Shown here one piece after another: positions 32,329 to 42,978 of a stretch of 52,149 bases of DNA. The translations under genes were made by a program, and so were the position numbers. The DNA lies in the NCBI GenBank assembly GCA_032718475.1, contig JAUCBJ010001998.1, forward strand, positions 1-52,149, in the 5' to 3' direction. Within the stretch, counting starts at the first letter, position 1; the number at the start of each line of letters is the position of its first letter. The stretch is from Nemertoderma westbladi (Eukaryota > Xenacoelomorpha > Nemertodermatida > Nemertodermatidae). The notes under the pieces were generated by a model. The model had not been told where the DNA came from, searched no databases, and saw only the letters and a program-made list of their open reading frames with translations.

Positions 32329-33296
32329 ATGTCCCAGAATATAGTGTCGTAATCCAGTGACACCACCCCCCCCCCCCCCCCCACCCCCCCAACCCCCCCC
32401 TAATTTTTCTACAAATCGTAATGAGATTGCATGAAATTTGAAACAGAGATAGTTTCACCTCCCGACCACTGACTGGGTGAGCCAGAATTTTTATTTTTGC
32501 TTTCAATCTTTAGCTACTGTACAAGCGTTTAAAAAAGTGTCTCCAGCGATATTACACCAGTTACACCGCAGTTATTCTTCTACCTTATAGCGGACCAATT
32601 AATTGGTACCAATGGAAAGCTGGCCCTGCAAGCAAGGATTTCAAATATGTAACGCAATTTGAATTTCGTTGAAAAATAGCTGAGATATGAGCGTTCAAAT
32701 GTTGCATGGTTATGCACCTGTGCGAGGCTATTTTATTCTACTTAATAAATGCATCATACAGTAATATGGAATATTTTATTTATCCAAATACGAAGCTGGG
32801 CAACAATGCATTACATCTTTAATCATACTATTACGTAGCTATTCATACATTTAAAAAATGTTCCAGAATATGGTTTATGTATTAATAGAATAAAATAGCC
32901 TCGTGTCGTTGCAAAACCATGCAACATTTGAACGCTCATATCTCAGCTATTTATCAACGAAATTCAAATTGTGTTACATATTTGGAATCCTTGCATGGCC
33001 AGCTTTCCATTGGTACTAACAAACAGCTACTGTATATGGTTGAAGAATAACTGCAGTGTAACTGGTGTAATATCGCTGGAGGCACTTTTTTTAGCGCTTG
33101 TAGCTAAAAATTGAAAGCAAAAATAAAAATTCTGACTCACCCAGTCAGTGGTCGGGAGGTGAAACTACAGTTTCTCTGTTTCAAATTTCATGCAATCTCA
33201 TTACGATTTGTAGAAAAATTGGGTAGAAAAATTGGGGGGGGGGGGGGGGGGGGGGGGGTGCGTATCACTGAATTACGACACTATATTCTGGGACAT
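32329..33296. mobile_element. Foldback element with G/C runs in its arms
   Basis: The arms 32329 to about 32775 and about 32850 to 33296 are inverted copies of each other. The outer end is ATGTCCCAGAATATAGTGTC. Conserved blocks include CACTGACTGGGTGAG, the TATCGCTGGAG region, AGCTGAGATATGAGCG and AATAGAATAAA. Each arm carries a homopolymer at the same place: C17 at 32366-32382 and G25 at 33234-33258. About 75 bases separate the arms. Similar imperfect direct repeats lie just outside (ACAATTGTACCACAC at 32313 and ACAACTGTACCACAA at 33330). No coding capacity. Confidence 0.85.
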
Positions 33297-33999
33297 AATA
33301 TGTCCCAGACGAATCGGTAGATTCGTTATGTACAACTGTACCACAATGTAAAAAGCAACCGTGACCCTTAAGTTTGTAACTTAAACGTGACTTTATCTTA
33401 ACTTTCTTAATTAATTAAATTAAACCTTAGTCAGAAAGAAATTGGCAGATATTGGCGCAAATTAACCGCAAGTGAAAAAATATGTTGAGCGCAAATTATG
33501 CCACAAGTGAAATAAAGTTTCGTTTATTGATTTCGTTACAAAACACCGCCATTGTAACGTGCTCCTTCCCCTTAATTTTTTAAATGAAATTAATTAATTT
33601 TTTTAAACCCACTAAACACGCTATACTATAGTTGATGTTGTGATTTTGCGCCATTAACACAAAATCGGTAGAACTAATGAATTAAAAAAATATAAAAATG
33701 ATAGTAAAGTAGTATAGACAATAATAATACTCGATCGATTGATGTTATGGGTAATGAATTATGTCCGATGCCTAGGCTACACATACAAATATAACAGCAT
33801 GGTTGTACTGAGCTGTAGGCCTACAGTAGAATTATACCATTGCTAACATATTGCAAAGTCATAAAAATGTTTAATAAAACTGAGCAGCTATAATATAAAA
33901 AGATAGACACAACCGACACATGTTGTTATATTAAAGAAATTATGTGCCCCTGTCAGGACCATTCCTCGAGTTCATCTCACCTCCAAATTATTACTATGT
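33297..33999. other. AT-rich spacer
   Basis: No coding frame. A second ATGTCCCAG copy sits just outside the foldback element at 33301. Confidence 0.35.
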
Positions 34000-34122
34000 A
34001 ACCAACCGGGTCATAACCAACCGGGTCATAACCAACCGGGTCATAACCAACCGGGTCATAACCAACCGGGTCATAACCAACCGGGTCATAACCAACCGGG
34101 TCATAACCAACCGGGCCATAAC
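34000..34122. repeat. 15-bp tandem repeat, 8 units
   Basis: ACCAACCGGGTCATA is repeated eight times almost without change. A further two to three units with GGGCCATA occur at 34274-34312. Confidence 0.95.
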
Positions 34123-34273
34123 ATATACTGTACAGTACGTAGGCCTAGTATGTAAAACCTGAAAACTGTAAAAGTAGGCATAACGTAAGTGGAATTTTTT
34201 AACCTTTTTCAGAAAAAATTGTAGGCCTGCCTATTTGATTTATTTATCAGGTACCGTAGTCTGTCGGTGCTGT

Positions 34274-34312
34274 CATAACCAACCGGGCCATAACCAACCG
34301 GGCCATAACCAT
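34274..34312. repeat. Second short block of the 15-bp repeat
   Basis: GTCATAACCAACCGGGCCAT and one further unit, separated from the main block by about 150 bases. Confidence 0.85.
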
Positions 34313-34397
34313 AGCATTTCACAGTGTTTCCCATTATAGTTATTTAGAAGATTGTTATTGTTATGTACTGTAGTTCTTCTGTATTGAATTTATTTAT

Positions 34398-35822
34398 TCA
34401 GGGCCCAAAGTGTACTAAATAACAGGTCATGCAGCGAGCGGATTGCTGAAATTAGCGGAGGCCGATCGTTTCCCTATCTATGGCACTATTTTCATAATAT
34501 TCCCTTAGAAACTTATTTTATGCTACTTTTATGGATATGATTAGGGTTCATAGAAATGTAATAAAATGTCTTCTGGAATTATTATCTTGTAGTTTGCCTG
34601 GTCACCAACCGGGTGCAAAGTTAAAATTTTGCGCGCCTGTATTTCAAGATGACGAGGGATTCTTTTCTTGAGATGTGCAGGTGAGTATAGGGAATAAAAG
34701 ACTATAAAAATATTTTACATTTGAATTTGTTTACATTCCCGTTGCCATGGAAATAAGTATAATTAAAGAAAAATTTGAACTATAATTGTCTACCATACCA
34801 ATTCTACAAAACACCATTTGTATTCGGTTTGTTAGTATAAATAATAAGTTAAAATTGCCAACATTTTATTTTATAATCCGCCAATTGTGAATCATTTTCT
34901 AAAGGTCAATATTTGCCAATAAACAAACCTGTCCAACCAGACAGCAATACCTGTGATAGCATGATTTTGACATTCCAGAATATCAAATTTCGGTTAGCAA
35001 TTATTAGAAACAAAGAGGACAATCACCGGGCATTTCGTAAATAGTAGCCAAATTTCTAGCCGGAGGTCATAATGGAATATTATCGTGGAAACGGGATTGA
35101 ATAAAAATTTAAATGTAAAATATTTTCATAGACTTTTATTCCCTTTACTCACCTACCAAATCTCAAGAACAGAATCCCTCGTCGTCTTTAATTACAAAAT
35201 TTGAACTTTGCACCCGGTTACCATGACAACAACAATATAACAATTCCAGAAAGACATTTTAAAACATTGCTATGAACCCTAGTCATCATATCCACTTAAC
35301 AAAAGTAACATATAAAAAGTTTCTCTAAGTAGGAAACGATCTTTTTTATTTTTTTTTAGTAGTATACGGCGGAGTTTTTGCCGGTTTTAATAATGCCGGG
35401 GTTATTAATATTATTATGGTTCAGGTTATGCTCAAAGATTTTCAAATACCCAACATAATGTTAATAAATGTTATATTAATAAAAAAATGATATCAAAATG
35501 TTATATTATAATGATAATAAAATACTGTAGGCATGATGAAAAGAATGCATATTACCTGATATTTTCATTGTTAATGGGTAGCATGTGTAGAAAAATGCAA
35601 ATAAATATAAATTTTATTGTAAGTAAACCCGACAAAAACCCGGCATTTTAAAGCCGTAGCTGGAGCCGGGACTGAAAAATCGGCCGGGGCCGGGGTCCCC
35701 GAAATATTATGAAAAAGTGTCATAAATAGGGAAAAAAAAGATCGGTCTACTATAATTTCAGCAATCCGCTCGCTGCATGGCCTTTTAGTACACCTTGGTC
35801 AGGGCACACTTCCTTACGCTAT
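34398..35822. mobile_element. Large foldback element with a nested insertion
   Basis: The left arm, about 34398-34733, reads CATGCAGCGAGCGGATTGCT near its outer end. It is inverted at about 35092-35822, where the right arm is split by a ~355-bp insertion (about 35347-35702). Conserved inner blocks are ACCGGGTGCAAAGTT, GACGAGGGATTCT and GGGAATAAAAG. The left end begins CAGGGCCCAAAGTGTACTAA and the right end mirrors the GTGTACTAAA part. CAGGG ends are common in hAT elements, but no target-site duplication was found. Confidence 0.65.
35347..35702. mobile_element. Insertion inside the right foldback arm
   Basis: This segment has no counterpart in the left arm. One edge reads GCGGAGTTTTTGCCGG and the other GGCCGGGGCCGGGGTCCCCG, with an AT-rich centre. 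Sequence resembling GATCGTTTCC is present on both sides of it, so the insertion may have duplicated part of the arm. Confidence 0.5.
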
Positions 35823-35941
35823 TATATGCGTTTATAACAGTCCAAACCATATTTTCAGGTTGAAACACTATTTAATCAGTCTATTGAATAAGTAATAAGT
35901 AGGCTAGATATTCGGTGTTGATATTCCTCTTACACAATGTC

Positions 35942-35996
35942 TGGTAATATAGTGTCGTAATTCAGGTACCTGCCCCCCCCCCCCCCCCCCCCCGGG
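35942..35996 (-). repeat. End fragment of the G-run foldback family
   Basis: CTGGTAATATAGTGTCGTAA followed by a 21-base C run (35973-35993) matches the outer end of the element at 32329. Confidence 0.65.
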
Positions 35997-36677
35997 CTAT
36001 GGGTGTACTAATGTTCATGTATTTGCAATGTACAATGTACTGTAATATTGCAACCCTGTGTACGGATGGGAAGACTGAGGATTAATGAAATAAAATTACG
36101 GATTAGGAATTATAACACAATACTTCACTGTAATAGTCTCACTTATTAAAATAAACGAAATACTAAATATAAATACATTGAAATAAACATAAAGCAATAC
36201 ATAAATATAAAATATAAGGTATATACCACTGGACGAGTTACCACTGGACGAAACCCTCACGAATATTGTTTCTTACTTAATATTAATTAACAAATAATTA
36301 AATGGAATTAGAAACCATAGCCAACTCCAAACATAATAGACCATGTCATAAATGGTTAAAATAAATAACCAATCCTGAAATTTCCTTTTATAAGACTTTT
36401 ATATTTATCATATCAAATTATTTCATTCCGAATCAACATAAAGAAAAAATAAAAAAAACAATAATTGCATAATATTATTTATTAGCATATGAAGAAAAAT
36501 ATAGGGGGTTGTGTAAATATCAGAAAGCAAAACAGATGAATAACGCAAAATATCTGACCTAGTTCACAGAACTTATTGCACGTCTAAAATTCATAGAAAT
36601 TCAGATAGTTATTGATTAATAACATCATCAAAAATTCAAACAAACAAACCAAACAATCTCTTAGAAGAATCAATGAA
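35997..36677. other. 3' flank of the geminin-like gene
   Basis: AT-rich. TTTATT at 36478-36483 (AATAAA on the minus strand) is a plausible polyadenylation signal. A short direct repeat CCACTGGACGA is at 36225-36250. Confidence 0.4.
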
Positions 36678-37430
36678 CTAATTATCTTTGTCTTCTCCAT
36701 CTCTGGTAACATCAATAAGTACCTCAGTAAGCAGCTCGACCTTCTCAACTAACTCAGAATTAGCGACTTCCAGCTTGGAGATTCTCTCCTTTAGAAGGGA
36801 GTTCTCCTGTAGAACGCTGTCTAAGGCCTTCCCTCGCTCCCTGGATAGGAGCTCCCAGTACACGGGAGGAGGGAAGGCCGCGCAGAGCATCTCCTTTAGT
36901 GCCGAGTCAGTGATCGTGGAAGCGCTGACGTCGGAAAGGTTCAACGGATCGTCTACTGGGGCGATGTCGGTACCGGTATCACCAGCATCAAGCGGTTCCG
37001 TATCATTAGTATCAGAGAAACCCGCGGACAATCCCCCACGCCCATACCCCTCGGTACATCTCTCCGCTATCCCATCCCCACAGCCAAGCAACGCGCTCTC
37101 CGATTCGCAACGGAATTTGCCCAGATTGTTGTCGACGAGCCGACACGAGCCGCGTTCGTCGGACCGGGAACGGACGAACTTCGAAGAGTCTTCGAGCACC
37201 TCCTCACTAGAGGAAGAGACTTGGAGTTGCCGCAACGACTTTCTGTTAGACGACTTGCGCGGACCGCTCCTTCGGACATTCTCTTTGTCATAAACTAACG
37301 TAGATTTACAATCCGAGCGAGATTCCCGTACCACAGGAAAGGCGTTTTCCTTGTTTTTTCCCTTCGCCGAGCGGCTGCCGGAAATATAAACTTTGTTTGT
37401 CGTTTCAATTGAGCTTAAAGCCAATTCCAT
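36678..37430 (-). CDS. GMNN: Geminin-like coiled-coil protein
   Basis: The frame is 250 residues in one exon. Geminin binds CDT1 through its coiled coil and blocks origin re-licensing; relatives (GEMC1, multicilin) act in multiciliogenesis. The C-terminal region AAFPPPVYWELLSRERGKAL (184-203) followed by QENSLLKERISKLEVANSEL (208-227) has the YW-x-L-x-x-ER-x-KAL start and heptad pattern of the geminin coiled coil. Upstream, NRKSLRQLQ (62-70) aligns with the destruction-box region of geminin (RxxL, R63-L66). Two KEN boxes (27-29 and 49-51) add APC/C degrons. The middle is Ser/Asp-rich and probably disordered. The protein ends soon after the coiled coil with an acidic tail. I prefer geminin over GEMC1/multicilin because of length and the N-terminal degron layout. 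No intron or frame damage is visible. Confidence 0.72.
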   Translation of the reverse strand: MELALSSIETTNKVYISGSRSAKGKNKENAFPVVRESRSDCKSTLVYDKENVRRSGPRKSSNRKSLRQLQVSSSSEEVLEDSSKFVRSRSDERGSCRLVDNNLGKFRCESESALLGCGDGIAERCTEGYGRGGLSAGFSDTNDTEPLDAGDTGTDIAPVDDPLNLSDVSASTITDSALKEMLCAAFPPPVYWELLSRERGKALDSVLQENSLLKERISKLEVANSELVEKVELLTEVLIDVTRDGEDKDN

Positions 37431-37598
37431 TTCAAGTTATTCAGTTATAGCAGTATACTCAGATACTGGTATAGCTGCACGGTACCGCGATTACAGCTGT
37501 ACAGGATTACCAAATACAGAAATACGGTACAAAACACAAGTTTATTTTCAATAACTGGTAGTTCAAGTTCAGGTACCGGTACCGGTAGTTTGTTCGAT

Positions 37599-38403
37599 GG
37601 GTACTAGTGTGTTTTGTGCACACCTCCCCCCTCAAATTTTTTATACTAGCTAGTTTTTGTAACTTTTTAAAAAAAAAAATGTTCTAGAACATATTGTCTA
37701 TTCATTTTTTTTATTAATTTTGTTCTAGAACAAGAACAAAATTAATTAATTAGGTATTTTTGAAGTTATCAAAGCTATTTTTTTTTGTTTTATTATTTTA
37801 ATGTTCTAGAACATTTCGTCTATTCATTTTTGTAAAAAGTAATGTTCTAGAACAAATATTTTTTGTTCTAGAACAATTACAAAAAATGTTATTTTGTGGT
37901 GTTTTTTATTTGATTAGTAAGTGTTAAAAACAACCACTAACAACTACAACTTTTCATTGTAGCTAGTCATTTTTATTAAATGTGATAATACAAAGATAAC
38001 ACAGAATAAAAAATTAACAAAATTACAAATTAGCTAGTTTATTTTGTTTTTTTGTTCTAGAACGAATAATATTTATTCCAGAACGAAAGTTTTATATTAA
38101 TTGAATAAATAATATGCTCTAGAACATTTTTTTTTTAAAAGGAAACAAAAACTAGCTAGTTTCAAAAATTTATACAAAGATAATATACAATAAAAAATGA
38201 AAAATGAAAAATATAAAAAAATTAGTTTGTTTTTTTCTATTTTTTTGTTCTAGAACAAAAAATAATTGTCCTAGAACAAAATGTTTATAATAAATGAATA
38301 GATTATATGTTCTAGGTCTATGTTCTTTTTAAAACAAAGTAACAAAAACTAGCTAGTATAAAATATTTGAGGGGGGGTGTGTGCACAAAACACACTAGTA
38401 CCC
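37599..38403. mobile_element. MITE rich in TGTTCTAGAACA palindromes
   Basis: The terminal inverted repeats are about 60 bp: GGGTACTAGTGTGTTTTGTG at 37599, its complement ending at 38403, and ACTAGCTAGTTTTTGT near each inner edge. The very AT-rich interior holds at least six exact copies of the palindrome TGTTCTAGAACA (for example 37680, 37721, 37802, 37843, 37864, 38246) and several one-base variants (38053, 38115, 38268). No coding capacity. The flanks show no convincing target-site duplication. Confidence 0.8.
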
Positions 38404-38483
38404 AATTAATCAGTCATCTGCATGTAGTAGAGATGGAGCTGTCCTTCCCTATGCCAATCACCCCCACCGCTCACCTCCACATG

Positions 38484-40555
38484 TAAAAACATCTTACACT
38501 TCACATCACCTGTCTGTAAAACATCTTACACTTCACATCACCTGTCTGTAAAACATCTTACACTTCACATCACCTGTCTGTAAAACCATCTTACACTTCA
38601 CATCACCTGTCTGTAAAACATCTTACACTTCACATCACCTGTCTGTAAAACATCTTACACTTCACATCACCTGTCTGTAAAACATCTTACACCTCACATC
38701 ACCTGTCTGTAAAACATCTTACACTTCACATCACCTGTCTGTAAAACATCTTACACTTCACATCACCTGTCTGTAAAAACATCTTACACTTCACATCACC
38801 TGTCTGTAAAACATCTTACACTTCACATCACCTGTCTGTAAAACATCTTACACTTCACATCACCTGTCTGTAAAACATCTTACACCTCACATCACCTGTC
38901 TGTAAAACATCTTACACTTCACATCACCTGTCTGTAAAACATCTTACACTTCACATCACCTGTCTGTAAAACATCTTACACTTCACATCACCTGTCTGTA
39001 AAAACATCTTACACTTCACATCACCTGTCTGTAAAACATCTTACACTTCACATCACCTGTCTGTAAAACATCTTACACTTCACATCACCTGTCTGTAAAA
39101 ACATCTTACACTTCACATCACCTGTCTGTAAAACATCTTACACTTCACATCACCTGTCTGTAAAACATCTTACACTTCACATCACCTGTCTGTAAAACAT
39201 CTTACACTTCACATCACCTGTCTGTAAAACATCTTACACTTCACATCACCTGTATGTAAAATATCTTACACTTCACATCACCTGTCTGTAAAACATATTA
39301 CACTTCACATCACCTGTCTGTAAAACATCTTACACTTCACATCACCTGTATGTAAAATATCTTACACTTCACATCACCTGTCTGTAAAACATCTTACACT
39401 TCACATCACCTGTCTGTAAAACATCTTACACTTCACATCACCTGTCTGTAAAACATCTTACACTTCACATCACCTGTCTGTAAAACATCTTACACTTCAC
39501 ATCACCTGTCTGTAAAAACATCTTACACTTCACATCACCTGTCTGTAAAACATCTTACACTTCACATCACCTGTCTGTAAACATCTTACACTTCACATCA
39601 CCTGTCTGTAAAACATCTTACACTTCACATCACCTGTCTGGAAAACATCTTACACTTCACATCACCTGTCTGTAAAACATCTTACACTTCACATCACTTG
39701 TCTGTAAAACATCTTACACTTCACATCACCTGTCTGTAAAACATCTTACACTTCACATCACCTGTCTGTAAAAACATCTTACACTTCACATCACCTGTCT
39801 GTAAAACATCTTACACTTCACATCACCTGTCTGTAAAACATCTTACACTTCACATCACCTGTCAGTAAAACATCTTACACTTCACATCACCTGTCTGTAA
39901 AACATCTTACACTTCACATCACCTGTCTGTAAAACATCTTACACTTCACATCACCTGTCTGTAAAAACATCTTACACTTCACATCACCTGTCTGTAAAAA
40001 CATCTTACACTTCACATCACCTGTCTGTAAAACATCTTACACTTCACATCACCTGTCTGTAAAATATCTTACACCTCACATCACCTGTCTGTAAAACATA
40101 TTACACTTCACATCACCTGTCTGTAAAACATCTTACACTTCACATCACCTGTCTGTAAAACATCTTCCACTTCACATCACCTGTCTGTAAAACATCTTAT
40201 ACTTCACATCACCTGTCTGTAAAAACATCTTACACTTCACATCACTGGTCTGTAAAAACATCTTACACTTCACATCACCTGTCTGTAAAACATCTTACAC
40301 TTCACATCACCTGTCTGTAAAACATCTTACACTTCACAACACCTGTCTGTAAAACATCTTACACTTCACATTACCTCTCTGTAAAACATCTTACACTTCA
40401 CATCACCTGTCTGTAAAACATCTTACACTTCACATCACCTGTCTGTAAAACATCTTACACTTCACATCACCTGTATGTAAAACATCTTACACTTCACATC
40501 ACCTGTCTGTAAAACATCTTACACTTCACATCACCTGTCTGTAAAACATCTTACA
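38484..40555. repeat. 32-bp minisatellite with E-box, about 65 units
   Basis: The unit is AAAACATCTTACACTTCACA followed by TCACCTGTCTGT. Length varies by one base through the A-run (31-33 bp), with rare substitutions (TATGTAAAATATC, CATATTACAC). Every unit contains CACCTG, an E-box core of the Snail/ZEB/E-protein type. The array ends 530 bp before the UBA3 start codon. Confidence 0.97.
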
Positions 40556-41087
40556 CAAAATTTGCCATAACTTTTGAGTACATGCAGGGATTCTGCTCAA
40601 ATTACGTGCAAACCTTTTCTACGTCAATTCTCTTTCAACATAATTAATAAAATTTAAGAAATTCCATCAAAAATATTTTATCTTACTTTTTTCGCCGGGA
40701 AAAAAGTATAATCAATGCAATCCTATGGGTTACTTTTTCCCCCAGGGAAAAAAGTACAACTTTTTCTCCCGATTTTGGTCTAAATTCGAGCGAAAAAGTA
40801 ACAATGTAAGAATAAAATAAATTCTGGGTGTACGTACAGGACAGGACGTATGCTCTATCTTTATTTCTGGCGGGATATTTAATTTAATACTAAATAAGAT
40901 CTGTACCCCAGTACTGTACCAACAGACTAACAGACCAAAGCACCAAACGCTCACTGAGACTGAAAGGCAGAAAGGAAGAGCAAACGTTTTATTTCTATAA
41001 TAATTTGTGAGTTGAATGTAATTTTAGGTACCGGTAGGTCTTGTCTTCCGCATTCAGGCATTACAGGTAGGCCTACATCAAACGAAC
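40556..41087 (+). promoter_or_regulatory. Presumed UBA3 promoter and 5' leader
   Basis: This is the only space between the 32-bp array and the UBA3 start codon. It includes an imperfect inverted repeat around GGGAAAAAAGTA (40697 and 40744) and TAGGTACCGGTAGGTC near 41030. I see no certain TATA box or initiator. Confidence 0.35.
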
Positions 41088-42978
41088 ATGGCGAACCGTT
41101 GGAAACACGTGACAAATATGATCGAGCGGTCTGGCCCGTTTACGCACCCGGAGTTCACGGCAAGCGATGAGAATCTATCCATTATGCGAGAATATGTCAA
41201 GGTGAGATAAAAAATAGGCTTCAGCAGTGCGAGGGGCACCACGATCACACAATACTGCGATACCAACATTTTTTATATCGGCTGTATTACCGGCAGACCG
41301 GAGACAGGTAGGCCTACTGCATCCTCTACACCTCTCTGCCTCTACTTAATAAAGTAGCAGGATTTAATGTGGTGTGGTTTGTGGTTCCTGTTGTTATTAC
41401 TGTTCTTTGTTACTTTATCTATTCGAATGTTGATTTCTCTAGGTTTTGGTAGTTGGTGCTGGCGGCCTCGGTTGCGAACTCCTCAAAAACCTCGCACTCA
41501 ACGGCTTCGTTAATATACATGTAATTGATATGGACACCATCGACGTGTCCAACCTGAACCGACAGTTCCTATTCCGCCAGTCGGATGTCTGTAAGTCCAA
41601 GGCGGAAGTTGCAGCGGCCTTCATTAACGAACGGATCCCTGGCGCTAAAGTTACTCCCCACTTCGCTAAGATACAGGATTTCGACGAGGAGTTTTATGGG
41701 TCGTTTGAAGTAAGTCCAGGAACGTGTTGGAATCTTATTAAATTTAGTTTCGATAATTTTATGCCAAATACGTTGTTTGTTGGATAATATGTGTAATTTT
41801 ATTTTTAATGTTCTTTTAGAACTTTCCCGAGATTAAATTCCTCGCCACTTACTTGCATCATCTCCTTGCTCGGCTACTAAACAGTCTTCAACCCGAGTTC
41901 TATAAAATGATGTTTACATGAAGTAAATAAACAATTTATTAGTAATAATATATTCTGTTAGATAATAATCTGTGGACTGGATTCTGTAGTGGCTCGGCGT
42001 TGGCTGAACAATATGATTGTCGGTTTACTCCGGTACGACGAAAACGACGAGGTGGATGAGAGCAGCGTGAAACCGCTGATAGACGGGGGTACAGAGGGGT
42101 TTAAGGGTAACGTCCGGGTCATTCTACCAGGTCGCAGCCCCTGTATAGAATGCACGCTGAATCTGTACCCGCCCCAGATCACTTACCCCCTGTGTACCAT
42201 CGCGCACACGCCTAGACTACCCGAACATTGTGTGGAATACGTTAGGCTGTTGTTGTGGCCCCAGGATCAACCCTTCGGAGACAAGGTAAATATAATCTGA
42301 AAATCCATGCGTCTTCATAAATATCAGTAAAAAAACAATGAGGCATCACGAGTGTAATATAATTAATGAAACTTGTTTCATTAGGTTTCTATTGACGGAG
42401 ATGATCCGCAGCATATTAACTGGATCTTTACGCGATCCATCGAACGAGCCAACGACCACTCGATCCAAGGAGTCACCTACCGCCTCGTCCAGGGCGTCAT
42501 CAAGCACATAGTCCCCGCGGTGGCCTCAACCAATGCCGTGATCGCCGCCCAGTGCGCCACGGAAGCCCTCAAACTCGCCACGTGCGCCGCCCCTCCCTTG
42601 AACAACTACATGGTGTTCAACGACACCGACGGGGTCTATTCCTACTCGTTCGAGGGGGAACGCAATCCGGACTGCCCCACGTGCAGCTCGAAACCCATTC
42701 GTGTAGCGGCGCGACGCGGCGACACGCTAAAGGCTGTGCTCGTTAAAGTGGAGGAGGAACTCGGACTGAGAGGAGTGAAGGCTGTGACGACAGTCGGGTC
42801 CGACGGGGGTAACAGGACACTCTACATGTCGGTCCTACACGAACAGACAAGGAAGAACTTAGAGAAGACGTTGATAGATTTAGGGTTACATGAGGGTCAA
42901 GAGGTTTATATTGTGGATGAGACGCGGCCTAATCACGTCACCATACAATTACATTACACAGAGCTCGTAGAATCGTAA
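41088..42978 (+). CDS. UBA3: NEDD8-activating enzyme E1 catalytic subunit (UBA3), 4 exons
   Basis: UBA3 with NAE1 adenylates NEDD8, forms a thioester and passes it to UBC12, driving cullin neddylation. The exons are 41088-41201, 41443-41709, 41962-42285 and 42385-42978, all joined in phase 0 at GT/AG borders, for 432 residues; the human enzyme has 463. Exon 1 has [10 protein letters not shown]. Exon 2 opens with the nucleotide-binding GAGGLG (43-48), then [16 protein letters not shown] and the KIQDF segment. Exon 3 has [31 protein letters not shown], the first zinc pair CIEC (188-191) and the catalytic cysteine C205 in [15 protein letters not shown]. Exon 4 has the [14 protein letters not shown] helix, the second zinc pair CPTC (332-335) and the C-terminal ubiquitin-fold domain. 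The gene is intact. AATAAA lies at 43068-43073. Three introns (241, 252 and 99 bp) is far fewer than in vertebrates. Confidence 0.97.
41821..41922 (+). other. Possible alternative terminal exon in UBA3 intron 2
   Basis: TTCTTTTAG at 41812-41820 is acceptor-like. The phase-0 frame after it reads [20 protein letters not shown] and on to a TGA about 34 codons later, followed within a few bases by AAGTAAATAAAC, which contains a polyadenylation-like AATAAA. Splicing exon 2 to it would truncate UBA3 before the catalytic cysteine. It may equally be chance. Confidence 0.2.

Noticed and set aside
36688-37293. 201-codon plus-strand frame, Ser-rich
   Set aside because: It is antisense to the geminin-like coding sequence.
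36945-37600. GGTACCGGTACCGGT motifs as a regulatory element
   Set aside because: GGTACCGGTA-like words are scattered through the whole window and look like background composition.
38484-40555. CRISPR-like array
   Set aside because: These are head-to-tail 32-bp units with no spacers: a minisatellite.
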